NCBI GenBank assembly: GCA_004794785.1
Contig: SJOL01001577.1
Span: 1,005,451 to 1,069,450 of the forward strand
DNA length: 64,000 nucleotides
Origin: Opisthorchis felineus
Taxonomy: Eukaryota; Platyhelminthes; Trematoda; Opisthorchiida; Opisthorchiidae
Direction of reading: 5' to 3'
In this document: piece by piece, positions 56,601-64,000 of the stretch
Layout of the letters: the number at the start of each line of letters is the position of its first letter
How positions within the stretch are numbered: the first letter of the stretch is position 1
Notes under the pieces: model-generated
Database searches by the model: none
What the model was told of the DNA's origin: nothing
What the model saw: only the letters and a program-made list of their open reading frames with translations
Translations under genes and position numbers: made by a program

Positions 56601-57724
56601 CACGCGCAATCAGAATCACACGGACTGCATACAGAAAGGCACGAAGATCCCAAAGCGCTCAACTTGATAGTAGATGCTTCCACTTTATGTCTTCCACGAG
56701 CTCTTCGCGAACAATGGTTTGGACTGTAAAGCACGGTTTTTGTGTAGATGCTAGTCCGGTATACGTAGTGCACGCTCAAACCACCTCAACCTGATAAGGC
56801 TTTTCCGTTGCTCGAGCGAACCCGACTCATTTCCTAGTATTCGCTTACGCACCGTTTCGCTGGATACATGCTGCAGCCAGTTAACGTCTGCTATTTTACA
56901 GGGATAGCCATAGTCGCCCGTCCTCTTAAATGACGCTACGAAGAGACAAACAGGACATTCAAACTAAACCCAAAGTTGCAACCAATAGATAATCCTACTA
57001 TTTTCGTCAAGTTCTATAATTCTGTCGGGTCCATGGAGCAGTGTCGTGGTCCGAAGTGCTAAGTGGAGTTCGGTTACCTATTATCACATGCACACTTCAA
57101 CAGGCATAGAGACAATCCAGCGAGAGTATACAGTTTGAGTAAAACTCACCTTTTTTACTCCGAGATATGAGTAGATTTCGTCTGAGCCCTATCAGAGTAA
57201 GGTCATGTGCAAACAAGGGTGAGACGACCAACCTCAAGAAAAAGCGGTTTGGAAGCCGTGCAGCTCAGTCTCTCCGCGCCCGTCTTATAAGTGAGCTTGT
57301 CTGAAGTGGTCTTGAAACTCTTGTCCCACAGCGATATACTGGTCTATCGAACACAGGGAAGGAGGTAAACTGAACAAAATTACGGGAACATACAAGGTTA
57401 GTATCCAAAAACATTTCAATACAGGGCGACTGGAAGAGGAACCAAGCCACGTGGAGGCTCAAGTCCTCCTGACAGTAAACTATGTAATGATAGACGGATT
57501 AGTGCGATGCGCACAAGCTAACTTTTTGCATAAATCTCCGAGTTATTCACCATCGATTTTTCCATACTCACTTTGGCGTTCTAAAAATGGAAACGAGCAC
57601 GGAAGAAAAGAACAACCGGGCTTACATGAGTGAAATGCTCTTTCCATAAACCTTTCTCTGGCAATCCTAGTGCACTAGAAAACAGGAGGCAGACCAACGA
57701 AACGAAAAAAATGATTTCTCCCAT
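41591..57724 (-). CDS. TMEM87: TMEM87 family Golgi seven-pass membrane protein (complete, 13 exons)
   Basis: Gene span; the exons are listed separately. TMEM87A/B are Golgi-resident proteins with a luminal GOLD-like beta domain and a GPCR-like seven-helix bundle, linked to endosome-to-Golgi retrieval and, for TMEM87A (Elkin1), mechanosensitive currents. The model has thirteen exons, all GT-AG, with every phase matching, and totals 500 codons plus TAA (human TMEM87A is about 555). It has a signal peptide (1-20), a luminal domain with a C-x-x-DLSL-x-x-x-W pattern and a sequon at N45, and seven hydrophobic segments from residue 187. It also has [26 protein letters not shown] and [10 protein letters not shown], all close to family sequence. 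The tail is acidic (434-457). Four 43-50 nt introns open the gene. It lies tail to tail with the flippase gene. Confidence 0.93.
41895..41986 (-). CDS. TMEM87: TMEM87 exon 12: cytosolic tail
   Basis: The exon is 92 nt behind a very good acceptor (pyrimidine tract, ccttttgcag). Its first two bases complete the codon left by exon 11, giving [20 protein letters not shown], a charged tail without family-level similarity that I can point to. The donor GAG|gtctgt is weak. Without it the frame runs on to a stop near 41829. Confidence 0.72.
42160..42355 (-). CDS. TMEM87: TMEM87 exon 11: TM7 and acidic tail
   Basis: The exon is 196 nt with acceptor actttag|[19 protein letters not shown] matches human DWRELWVDDAIWRLLF, and [16 protein letters not shown] matches VMLWRPSANNQRFAFS. 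The tail [17 protein letters not shown] is strongly acidic, as in mammalian TMEM87 (SEEEEEDEQ). The donor A|gttagt gives phase 1. If this intron is kept, a TAG follows after one Ser codon. Confidence 0.94.
43156..43214 (-). CDS. TMEM87: TMEM87 exon 10: rest of TM6
   Basis: The exon is 59 nt with acceptor cgtttttctag|TC and donor GAG|gtgaga. [19 protein letters not shown] follows the previous exon so that the Trp falls exactly 20 positions after RDF, as in human (ASIVFIIWTTMKF). Phase 1 to phase 0. Confidence 0.87.
43745..44105 (-). mobile_element. Penelope-like element, GIY-YIG endonuclease fragment
   Basis: The - strand reads [18 protein letters not shown] (YIGR-like motif with conserved Arg), LNGGQKKPG, then after a stop [18 protein letters not shown], and [20 protein letters not shown]. 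The order matches the + strand fragment at 24175, but the copy is clearly different. It lies in sense orientation within TMEM87 intron 9. Confidence 0.7.
45047..45215 (+). mobile_element. SINE-C copy
   Basis: tggtggccgaactgtctggt (A box, tRNA-Ser/Leu-like GGCCGAA), gtcgcgggttcagactatcc (B box), then gagatgtgcaccactgagga and ccaataaggatgaaacagct, ending acaggacaaag. It lies antisense in TMEM87 intron 9. Confidence 0.78.
46450..46748 (-). CDS. TMEM87: TMEM87 exon 9: TM4 to start of TM6
   Basis: The exon is 299 nt. Its first base completes the split Gly, giving [11 protein letters not shown] (human LGYGIVKPRLG). It then has TM4, [28 protein letters not shown] (human LDTALCWWIFISLTQTM) and [13 protein letters not shown] (human RRNIVKLSLYRHF). 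The donor A|gtgagt at 46449 is a full consensus and puts the right number of residues before the next exon. The open frame beyond it is intron. Confidence 0.95.
48065..48185 (+). repeat. Repeat D copy
   Basis: gtggtagttgttggttagtt, cactgagccagacaagttag, gtttcaccgccaatcgccaa, then ggtgacaccatcaatgcg. It lies in TMEM87 intron 8. Confidence 0.58.
48340..48440 (-). mobile_element. SINE-A copy, truncated
   Basis: The body is well preserved (gtaacacccttccggtgcct, ccatgccacccgaaggaagc, aggttgcccaagcctagaca), but the tRNA-like end is missing after 48440. Confidence 0.72.
49329..49597 (-). CDS. TMEM87: TMEM87 exon 8: TM1 to TM3
   Basis: The exon is 269 nt with acceptor cttatttatag|TTC and donor CTGGG|gtaagt, ending two bases into a Gly codon. 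It encodes [20 protein letters not shown] (TM1), the hallmark [13 protein letters not shown] (human YWRDLLRIQFWIG), TM2, and [19 protein letters not shown] (human AELLSAVKRSLARTLVIIV). This is the best single match for the family in the window. Confidence 0.96.
51080..51270 (+). mobile_element. Penelope-like element, RT N-terminal fragment
   Basis: The + strand reads [14 protein letters not shown], the RT0/RT1 signature of Penelope-type enzymes. After a frameshift, [20 protein letters not shown] continues the domain. The fragment is short and broken. Confidence 0.65.
52234..52415 (-). mobile_element. SINE-A, best copy with A and B boxes
   Basis: Read on the - strand from 52415, it opens with a tRNA-like A box (gctcaatggttacggcgcc) and then a B box (gtggttcgaacccgacc) at the usual spacing. 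The SINE body ends near cagctgaacg. This supports a tRNA-derived SINE with its own RNA polymerase III promoter. It lies in TMEM87 intron 7 in sense orientation. Confidence 0.82.
52823..53035 (+). mobile_element. SINE-B copy
   Basis: A box region agaatggtggtaaaacgctc, B box ggaattcaaaccc, and the body actgctgatgagttcaaata and ttggtgtgagctcacgagaa. It is closely related to the copy at 17772 and lies antisense to TMEM87. Confidence 0.72.
53261..53325 (-). CDS. TMEM87: TMEM87 exon 7: last luminal strand before TM1
   Basis: The exon is 65 nt. Its first two bases complete a Val codon, and the donor is CCG|gtacgt. [20 protein letters not shown] matches human TVEVKGPYEYLTLEDYPLM, the strand that leads into the first membrane helix. 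It restores phase 0 exactly as exon 8 needs. Confidence 0.87.
53326..55130 (-). other. TMEM87 intron 6, 1.8 kb
   Basis: GT-AG, phase 1. It contains a palindromic repeat copy (54505-54866). The open frame on the - strand at 53477-53731 has an AG in front of it but the wrong phase, so it is not called an exon. Confidence 0.8.
54505..54866 (+). repeat. PAL repeat, reverse-ordered copy
   Basis: It starts with the internal segment in the opposite sense (atgttctacttggacccaaa), then gatattcttcaactgaatgt. A left arm follows (actactcacaagtgtgctga, ccacgaccggttttgccc) and the internal segment again. It lies in TMEM87 intron 6. Confidence 0.78.
55131..55221 (-). CDS. TMEM87: TMEM87 exon 6: luminal domain, TW motif
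   Basis: The exon is 91 nt, phase 0 in and one base over at the end, with acceptor gtttgactag|GGT and donor GACG|gtaagt. [20 protein letters not shown] matches human QTWQDAPYIFIVHIGISS. Two cysteines (about 151 and 156) may form a local disulfide. The other two frames are closed by stops or break the phase. Confidence 0.87.
55222..57149 (-). other. TMEM87 intron 5, 1.9 kb
   Basis: GT-AG, phase 0. It contains a LINE tail in sense orientation (56550-56910). The luminal domain model is about 20 residues shorter than human here, so one further small exon may be hidden. Confidence 0.7.
56550..56910 (-). mobile_element. LINE 3' tail fragment
   Basis: In - strand frames I read [35 protein letters not shown], and in another frame [20 protein letters not shown]. 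This is the order seen at the C-terminus of RTE/CR1-like elements. Several frameshifts are present. It lies in TMEM87 intron 5, in sense. Confidence 0.7.
57150..57188 (-). CDS. TMEM87: TMEM87 exon 5: short luminal exon
   Basis: This is a 13-codon exon ([13 protein letters not shown]), phase 0/0, with acceptor ctctgatag and a strong donor AAG|gtgagt. A 44 nt intron precedes it and a 1.9 kb intron follows. The peptide sits in the variable part of the luminal domain, so support comes from splice sites, phase and the match in intron size rather than from similarity. Confidence 0.58.
57233..57343 (-). CDS. TMEM87: TMEM87 exon 4: luminal domain
   Basis: The exon has 37 codons, phase 0/0, behind a 50 nt intron ending ttcgatag. 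[17 protein letters not shown] corresponds to human KLFQNCSELFKTQTF, with one conserved Cys (about residue 109). The rest ([17 protein letters not shown]) is polar and variable, as in the family. The donor GAG|gttggt is weak, so the 3' border is less certain than the frame. Confidence 0.68.
57394..57479 (-). CDS. TMEM87: TMEM87 exon 3: luminal Cys/Trp core
   Basis: The exon is 86 nt. Its first two bases complete a codon split by the 43 nt intron, and the donor is CTT|gtatgt. The peptide [19 protein letters not shown] matches the family core (human EPCDLSLNITWYLKSADC), including the two cysteines expected to pair and the Trp. A nearer AG (at 57470) gives the wrong phase and was not used. Confidence 0.85.
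57523..57580 (-). CDS. TMEM87: TMEM87 exon 2: first luminal beta strands
   Basis: The exon is 58 nt, phase 0 in and one base over at the end. The acceptor is ccatttttag|AAC and the donor AAA-A|gttagc. The peptide [16 protein letters not shown] lines up with human FSFGKILFRNTTIFLK and keeps the Asn-x-Ser sequon (N45). It lies between introns of 45 and 43 nt. Confidence 0.72.
57626..57724 (-). CDS. TMEM87: TMEM87 exon 1: start codon and signal peptide
   Basis: The exon has 33 codons from [23 protein letters not shown] is a textbook signal peptide with a small-residue cleavage site, followed by a short luminal stretch with a Trp (GLWKEHF). The donor is CAT|gtaagc. This ATG is chosen because it gives the signal peptide and is in phase with the next exons. 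An AG after a T-rich stretch at 57758-57759 could be a 5'UTR intron end or a spliced-leader acceptor; that is a guess. Confidence 0.78.
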
Positions 57725-58739
57725 TGTAAATGGATGTATCGACTTGTCTCCAGGCCACTAAATGGATGAAAACTATCCGTCACCACTGAAATTGAAAGAA
57801 AAAGGACAATACATGAGGCTTTATAAAACGGGGCTTTACGACCAGTCAGAATGCAAGAATGGTGCACACCGGACAAACGAGAGGCCAACGCGAAACACGG
57901 CGTTGAAAACCCGGAGGGCTGATTTTTATTGAATAAAAGAACAACATTGCGAGGATGAAATAAAAAGACCCCGTGTAAAAGAGTAGAACAGAATAAAAAA
58001 CTTAGGATGTTAAATGGTTTGAAGAGGGGAGAAAATCGAAAAGGTGAAGAGTGCTATGTGGTTCGGCTGTCTTGAGAAAGATTGAAGATCACGGAAGTTC
58101 GGCCCGATAAGGACAGGTAGCTATTTGAAAACTGGCTTCATCACCAGAAACCTGTTAGAAATCGAGTGAGTCGTACAGTGGTTTCAGCTGCCAAGTTCTG
58201 CTCACCGATGACCAGTAAATTGGGGTAAGTGGGGTAAATATCTGGGGCAACGGCTCAGGAAAACTTGGGAGTAGCTCCAATTACGACTGTGTATACCTTG
58301 GAGAATGTCCTGTTAGTCCATGGGTCTACGAGAACGTCGGGCTACGAATTGAAGGCAACAGGTTAGGTACTTGAACGCCATTAGGCTTAGGGGTACGCCT
58401 ATCCGATTACGTGGCCTGTCTTAAAGTCCTCAGTGAGGTACACGGCGGTTTCAAGCACGAGTAAATTCGCTGGTAATGCTCCCCATGTTCCGTTGCCAAG
58501 ACGTGGCCTGACCTTTCCTGAACCGTCTCCCATCTGCACATGGTTTGGCACTTGACCTAGAGCTGCCGTTTGACACGAGTGGTCGGGTATGATTGTTGTA
58601 GAGATCTGGCGATCCAAAGTGGCTTGGACTTCGTTGCCAAGGTAAAGTTATGCCAGGATCATCAAAGAGGAGCTACTAGGCAAAGAACAGCAAGGCTCCG
58701 TATTATGATCGTAACACGAGGCCGTTGGGGGGCAAAACG
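57725..58739. other. Upstream flank of TMEM87, no gene recognised
   Basis: The promoter and 5'UTR of TMEM87 should lie here. I see no clear core promoter motif. Several open frames on the - strand (57667-57888, 58399-58617) have no recognisable family. Confidence 0.5.
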
Positions 58740-58965
58740 GTACTGTATTCTGCGATACGAATGTGAAGGTAGTACGCTTCCGGCTCTTTTTCCAAAAATA
58801 AGAATAATGTCGTCCACATATTCCACTTTGACAAGGTTCTCGCTCGGACAGATCCGAAAATCGGGGTTTTGGAGACCTTCCAGCGTTCGCCTCATTATCT
58901 CATCAACAAGGAAACCAAAGAAAAATGGAGAGATCGGACCCGGAGGATCTGAAACGTCTTCAGGT
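58740..58965 (-). mobile_element. LINE reverse transcriptase fragment with YVDD
   Basis: The - strand gives GPISPFFFGFLVDEIMRRTL, LQNPDFRICPSENL and VKVEYVDDIILIFGKRAG. These are the RT motif B (QGxPISP...) and the catalytic YxDD with normal spacing. The frame is open across the fragment, and the flanks are not recognisable. Confidence 0.82.
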
Positions 58966-59070
58966 CTGTGACCATTGACGTCTCAGAACTATAGCAGAAA
59001 GCTGATGGAACCAGTGATTTTGGAGTGAGACAATTGGGAAACGGATTCTTATTGAAACTGATGGTGGTTC

Positions 59071-59200
59071 ATTCAAAGAATGTATCCAGCGCTGCAAGCT
59101 ACGGTGGCTAGACCATGTGTTACGCATGCCGAGTTACCGCCTGCCGAAACGAGCACTGTCTTCCGTGCCCAATTCGGAGTGGCGAAAATCTAGTAACTCA
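59071..59200 (+). mobile_element. LINE 3' tail fragment
   Basis: The + strand reads CIQRCKLRWLDHVLRMPSYR, LPKRALSSVPNSEWRKSS, the same tail block as at 37770 but closer to the family pattern. A SINE-A follows immediately. Confidence 0.72.
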
Positions 59201-59373
59201 ACTGTAACACCCTTCCGGTACATAGCTGCCATGCCACCCGAAAGAAGCACGACGGCTGAGATACTGCCAGATTGCCCAACCCGAGACAGAAGCAGGCTAG
59301 ATACAGATGTTGGGTTCGAACAACGGACCTTCCAGTCAGTAAATTCGCGCTATAACCACTGACCCAGCTCACA
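59201..59373 (-). mobile_element. SINE-A copy inserted behind a LINE tail
   Basis: It has the full body (actgtaacacccttccggta, ccatgccacccgaaagaag) and the tRNA-like end (gttcgaacaacggaccttcc, taaccactgacccagctc). It directly follows the LINE tail that ends near 59200. Confidence 0.78.
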
Positions 59374-59779
59374 GTAGTGAGGTAGCTATTGTTAGTCGGA
59401 AACCTAGAAGTGGACAGAATCTTACATGACAAAAAAGGATGAATGATGTCACGAAAAGTTTGGGTGCCGTTGGTATTGTTCGCCTTCCGAGATGAAGCCC
59501 ACGTGACCTGCCTGTAGTTGGCAGGTGACGCTGAACCATATGGCGGCTAACCGATGTCAGATGCATTCATGCTGTCGATTTTCATCCGTACTGTTTGACT
59601 GAGTGTTGGAATTGTAGGCTTCTCGGATCTTTCTTCGGGATAGCCCTAGGTATCCTGCCTCCCCGATTTGTTTCTTCTTCCCACCATAAACCTTTACTCA
59701 AATAAATTGACATGCTTGTACGGCAGTGAAGCACCAGTGTTCTCATCTGGTGTTGCTATAGGTCTCTGTTTCCGCTTTG

Positions 59780-61380
59780 CTATCTCCGGAAAGGAGGGAA
59801 CCTCAATTCGTTCATCTTGAACGACTGGTTGGATACTTTGAAGAGCTATTTAGCTGGGTACCATCACCTCAGCCTCTAGAAGGGCCGAATGAGCCCGAGT
59901 CGACATCAGTCCGCCATCAGCAACGAAAAACAAGCGGGCAATTTCATTGCTTCAGCGCAGCAGAGTATCCTACACTTTGGAAAGAAGTTATCGAGTCCGC
60001 CGTGGCCTACCTAACGACCCCACTCGAAAATATCTAGAGTGAGGGAAAAATTCTAGCAGAATGGATCGCTTCGACGGTGATTCTCATATTCGAAAAGGTT
60101 GCAAGGAAATCGTCCAAAAATCACCGGGGTATCAGTCTAGTGGCCATAGCTTCTAAGGTGCTCTTTCCTACGGAGGTTGGTCCATCATCGCGGGAGTCAG
60201 GTTCGCGAGGATCAAGTTGGGTTTCGTCCTGACCAGGGTTGCATCGATCATATCCTCACTTTGCGACAAGTACTGGAACTGCGCCACTCATTTTGAAGGC
60301 CAACAACGATCGTCTTTCTTGATCTCAAATCTGCCTTTGCCTTCGTTGATCGTCGTAAACTGTCACGGGGTCTGGCGTTGAAAGGTGTCCCCGGTAAATT
60401 CTCGTCTCTTGTAAAAGACACCCAGCTACGCACTGGTGATGCCTCCTTGTGTGGTAACGAAACGTTTGCGAGTCAATTTCCAAACTCAGCCAAAAGATCA
60501 ACAGCTACCTGATGAACAACGAATAGACTGTATATGCCTCCTCCCGTAGGCGCGTATGTGTCTACGACAAACCCTCTCCTGAATTCAGCACATCCAGTGG
60601 TATCGGGTGAGGGTGTCCTCTGTCACCCTTTCCACTTAACTTCGTAATCAACATCCTGCTTCAGTCTTCCTTAGCTACCTCGAGGACCGAAATGCTCCCG
60701 GGACGTCGGCTCACTGGCACTGAGTATGCCAACGATATCTCTCTCCCTTGATCAGACCCTCTAGAAACGCAAACCATTGGAAGTAATCTAAATAGTTCTG
60801 CCGCATAGTTTGGGATGCGCTCCGCGCCTTTATAGTGGAAAGTACTGCCATAAGATTGGTTGGGACCAAACCAAGCCTCATGCTTGCAGATGAACCGGCG
60901 AATAGGGAAGGCCAGGTAGCGTCGATGTGAGATCAGCATGGCTTTCAGGGGTAGAATGTATGATGTTGCAGTCCTATCTGTTCAACTTTATGGATAAGTC
61001 GTGGCCGGTGCGTGTCAAAGAACTTCGATGGCCCTGTGTTTCACAATCAGTGTCTCCGAAGCCTTGCGCCGGCCTGGTAAAAATATCTGATCATTGATGC
61101 TGAGGTACGCCAGACAGTTTTCAGGAAAGTTCATCCTATATCAATAGATCGGCTGGTCACTCTCCACAAGTTACGCTGGTTATGCCAAGTGGTTCGTATG
61201 TCAGAGGACCGTTTGCCTCGTACAGCCCTCTTTGCCCAGCCCTGTATCGGCTGGGGACGATTCAGGAGCAATCCGTTCATAACTTGGCAAAGCAGGGAAG
61301 CTCCTCATCACCATTATCTGAGATAACAACATCAGTGTTGACAGTGATGCTTCACTGCAGTACAACCACAAAGTTTATCT
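59780..61380 (+). mobile_element. LINE (RTE/CR1-like) reverse transcriptase, decayed
   Basis: The + strand shows in order YFEELFSWVPSPQP (linker, about 59830), NHRGISLVAIASKVL (60119), QVGFRPDQGCIDHILTLRQV (60216) and VVFLDLKSAFAFVDRR (first catalytic Asp, 60312). EYANDISL (60722) sits where YADD is expected, with the first Asp lost. LNSSAA-FGMRSAP, NQASCLQMN and a tail with SYAGYAKWF / RTVCLVQPS follow. Stops and frameshifts make it inactive. Confidence 0.8.
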
Positions 61381-61399
61381 AACTAGACTTAAAATCTTA

Positions 61400-63190
61400 A
61401 AGTGAAAAGAAGAAAAAGGGTGAGGGAGGGTGGCACCTGATGCTGGCCTAACGCAAGCAATCTGAGGTACCTACATTTCCAAGCGCAGTCAGGAAATCTG
61501 GAAAAAATTGGCAGCACGAACGCAACTGACATCGACTGGCCGATATTTCTTGCAATGTCTCCCCTCAAGCGCAGGTTCATCTGCGACGATGAGGTTTGGT
61601 TTGATCCCAACCAATTTCACAGCAGCACCCATTTTACAGGCGCGAAGCGCATACCGAACTTTGCAGCAGAACTATTCAGTTTATTTCAAATAGCTTGCAG
61701 TTTTGTACATATGACGGTGCTCTGACACCTGACGGCGTGTGAAGATGTGGTCGACGCAGACTCTACCCTGTTGAGATTCCACCTGACGTTCACAGGTCAA
61801 GGCTTAGCGTGCCGCTGTAAGACGCCGAGGAATCAGTGACGCCAGGAGCCCTCTTACAACGGCAGCCAAAATGGTACTCTTGTGGTTACCACATTCATTT
61901 CAAATACCTTTTTTTGATATGGGGACCATTGTCGACTAACCCGTTGCTTTGGCCAGTCTTCCTCCCAGATAGACGCAAATAAGTTGGAAAGACACTGGCG
62001 GAAAATTCACTGTCGTCCACGAAACCGAGCAGGTGGGAGGTCATCAGGACCAGGAGAACGATGACGCTTAAGCAGATATAAACTCAGATAATTATGACGC
62101 TGAATGGGCCTCCATATTCACAAGCCACGTTCGACATATTCTGCCCAGTGGTCCAGACATTCTTCTTTGCTGGATATCAGAGAACTATTCTGGTCCCTGA
62201 TAGTTTCGCTGACAATAGGCTACCGAGGACCAGTCGAACGAATCAAGGATAACGACCTACGGACGTTTCAGGCATTTTTATTATTCCTTATTTCTTCGGC
62301 CTCTGGGATCCATCAAACCTTCCGGTCTGCAAAGACTCTCAGTTTCACCTGGCGTCAGGTGCTGCGTCAGGTTAAGTTTTGGTTGCGGTCAGGAGGAATC
62401 TGTCACCGGGTTTCCAGCAAAGCCACCGTCATATTACAGATCCAGTGCTTGGATGAGGTTGGCTGGGTTGCACCGCATATAAAAGTTCCAGCGCTTTGGA
62501 CATGTCTCCAGTGATATCCGACATCGGATCATATGGCAGACGTTTCAGCATCCATTCTGACAGACCTGTTTGATTCATAGGTCCACTGGCTTCTCAATGG
62601 CTAAGCGAGATGTGCGCGTTTTGAGTTGACCTGAAAAGTACAATGAAATCAGCTGACAAGTGCGTAGTCGGCTTCTACGCTGGTATTCGAGAAGAAACGG
62701 CAGGCAGTGATCGACTCTCACCGTCGAAAACTGGAAGCGATGTAACCTAGTTAGATTCGGAACTGGTTGTTTAGTGGGCACAATGTTGTCAAGCAATTTC
62801 CGCTGTTCCGAAAAATGGCAGTCTGTAGTCGGCACACATCTGAAGCAGGCAATCTCCGTTGTCCATGAGTTCCGTGTCCAACAAAAGTCGACTATTCAGT
62901 TAGGCCTCAGCAGCACTTATTTTATCTACCTGGGTGTTCATGTCACCAGCAACCACGAGGTTTGAGCTTTTAGCCAATTGTATAAGAGCGTCTAGAGGGT
63001 CATAGATGCTGCCTTTGGCAGATTCAGAGCTACGGGCCGTTGGGGCGTAAACGGACACAACAAAAAAGGAGCAGTAGACCTCACTTTCCCCAGATTTTTT
63101 CACGGACGTTGCCAAAAGTGCCGCGAAGCTACGATTATGAACGGACGACCATTCTAACAGAGAGGCCTCCTCCCGTTGACCCAGCACAAT
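61400..63190 (-). mobile_element. LINE (same family), endonuclease to RT, decayed
   Basis: On the - strand an AP-endonuclease part (62900-63187) has VVSVYAPTARSSESAKGSIY and LVVAGDMNTQVDKI. TVRVDHCLPFLLEYQRRSR (about 62700) resembles the end of that domain. KRHRSPGPDDLPPARF (about 62030) is the start of the RT region. LNSSAAKFGMRFAPVKW and GSNQTSSSQMNLRLRGDIA (61430-61690) match the + strand copy at 60790-60900. The central RT motifs are deleted. It faces the + strand LINE tail to tail. Confidence 0.75.
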
Positions 63191-63410
63191 ACCCAGCTGG
63201 CCTCTGCATCACCAGAGGCGCGCAGTCAGAAGGCGGAATAGAGGGATGGGACAGTCAGTTCAAGTAAACTATTTGCGGCCTGTATCATTGTTCCTGACAC
63301 AGAGCATACATCAATACAAAGGGGATCCAGAGTACAAGCAAGAACCGCCTGTTGTTTCGCTCGCTTCCATGTGAGCATACCAAAGGCAGCTATGCAGACC
63401 GGCTAACAAG

Positions 63411-63482
63411 GATTGACGGATAGATACAAAGGACCAAGGCTTTCGTCCGGGTTTCCCGGGTCGGGTTTGTTCTGGTCGTTCA
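63411..63482 (+). repeat. Direct repeat, left copy
   Basis: gattgacggatagatacaaa, ggaccaaggctttcgtccgg, gtttcccgggtcgggtttgt. It repeats at 63920-63995 in the same orientation. The type is unknown. Confidence 0.65.
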
Positions 63483-63919
63483 ACGCCTCCCGTTCAACTG
63501 AAAACCACAAGTGAAAAAGAGCGTGCAGCGCCACAGCTACCAGGATGGTGCTACGGTGGTTTTCACACATGGCTCGCGTACCCACTTCGAGACAGGAGTA
63601 TTGATGACGTGCCTAATTCTGCAGGCAATTTCCCTTTCCCCCTTAATCCATCAAACAATTCCGTCAGTCGAATCACCGAGGGATCTCCACCTTCTCTGAA
63701 GAGAAATCCGCAGACTAGTTACGTTTCAGTAGGAGTATTTCATATTTTAATTTTTAATTCTCCCTCTCACGGGTTGTTAAGGTTTACATTTGTTAAGTGG
63801 GATTCCGCACCGATACCGCGTTGTAGCTCGTAGCTAGGTGCTGCTACGGCCAAAAAGCCGCCCCGCACACGATTGGCCAGAAGACCGGGCTACTTGCCAG
63901 TCCAGAGTCACGGGTTCAC

Positions 63920-63995
63920 GGATTCACGGATTGATACACAGGATCGAGGCTTTTGCCCAAGTTTCCCGGGTCGGTTGTGTTCTTGTCGTTCTGCG
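63920..63995 (+). repeat. Direct repeat, right copy
   Basis: ggattcacggattgatacac, aggatcgaggcttttgccca, agtttcccgggtcggttgtg. It is about 80 percent similar to the copy at 63411 by eye and continues to the window edge. Confidence 0.65.
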
Positions 63996-64000
63996 GTTGT

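Noticed and set aside
57667..57888. 73-codon open frame on the - strand overlapping TMEM87 exon 1
   Set aside because: It is in another frame. The signal-peptide frame from 57724 is the one that splices in phase.

Overview
This window looks like nuclear DNA of a digenean trematode (flatworm). Two conserved animal genes are broken into short exons by long introns full of repeats. Around and inside them lie decayed retrotransposons (Penelope-like elements and non-LTR LINEs), three tRNA-like SINE families and a palindromic repeat. One of the genes has a cluster of 43-50 nt introns at its 5' end, a layout known from schistosomes and related flukes. The large introns point to a large-genome fluke (Fasciola or Paragonimus type), but that is inference. 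I could not run a search.

Gene 1 (+ strand, 2033-35245) is the 3' part of a P4-ATPase phospholipid flippase of the ATP11 class. Seven exons splice in phase into 729 codons plus a stop. They cover the nucleotide-binding domain from SPDE, the TGDK and GDGxND motifs, six membrane segments and the C-terminus. The 5' half (A domain, DKTGT aspartate, M1-M4) lies left of the window.

Gene 2 (- strand, 57724-41591) is a complete TMEM87 gene (GOLD-like luminal domain plus seven membrane segments, Golgi family). I rebuilt thirteen exons whose phases all agree, giving 500 codons plus a stop. The first four introns are 45, 43, 50 and 44 nt; the later ones range from 173 nt to 3.7 kb.

The two genes run tail to tail, with about 6.3 kb between their stop codons. 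They share no obvious pathway beyond membrane traffic: flippases act at Golgi, endosome and plasma membranes, and TMEM87 acts in the Golgi.

Right of 57.8 kb I see no host gene, only LINE fragments in both orientations (reverse transcriptase, endonuclease and tail pieces), a SINE inserted in a LINE tail, and a short direct repeat near the end. Other landmarks are a TATC/CATC microsatellite with one N at 5450, a TA tract at 22.9 kb and an uninterrupted run of 42 C at 29.4 kb. I found no tRNA, rRNA, CRISPR or prokaryotic feature.
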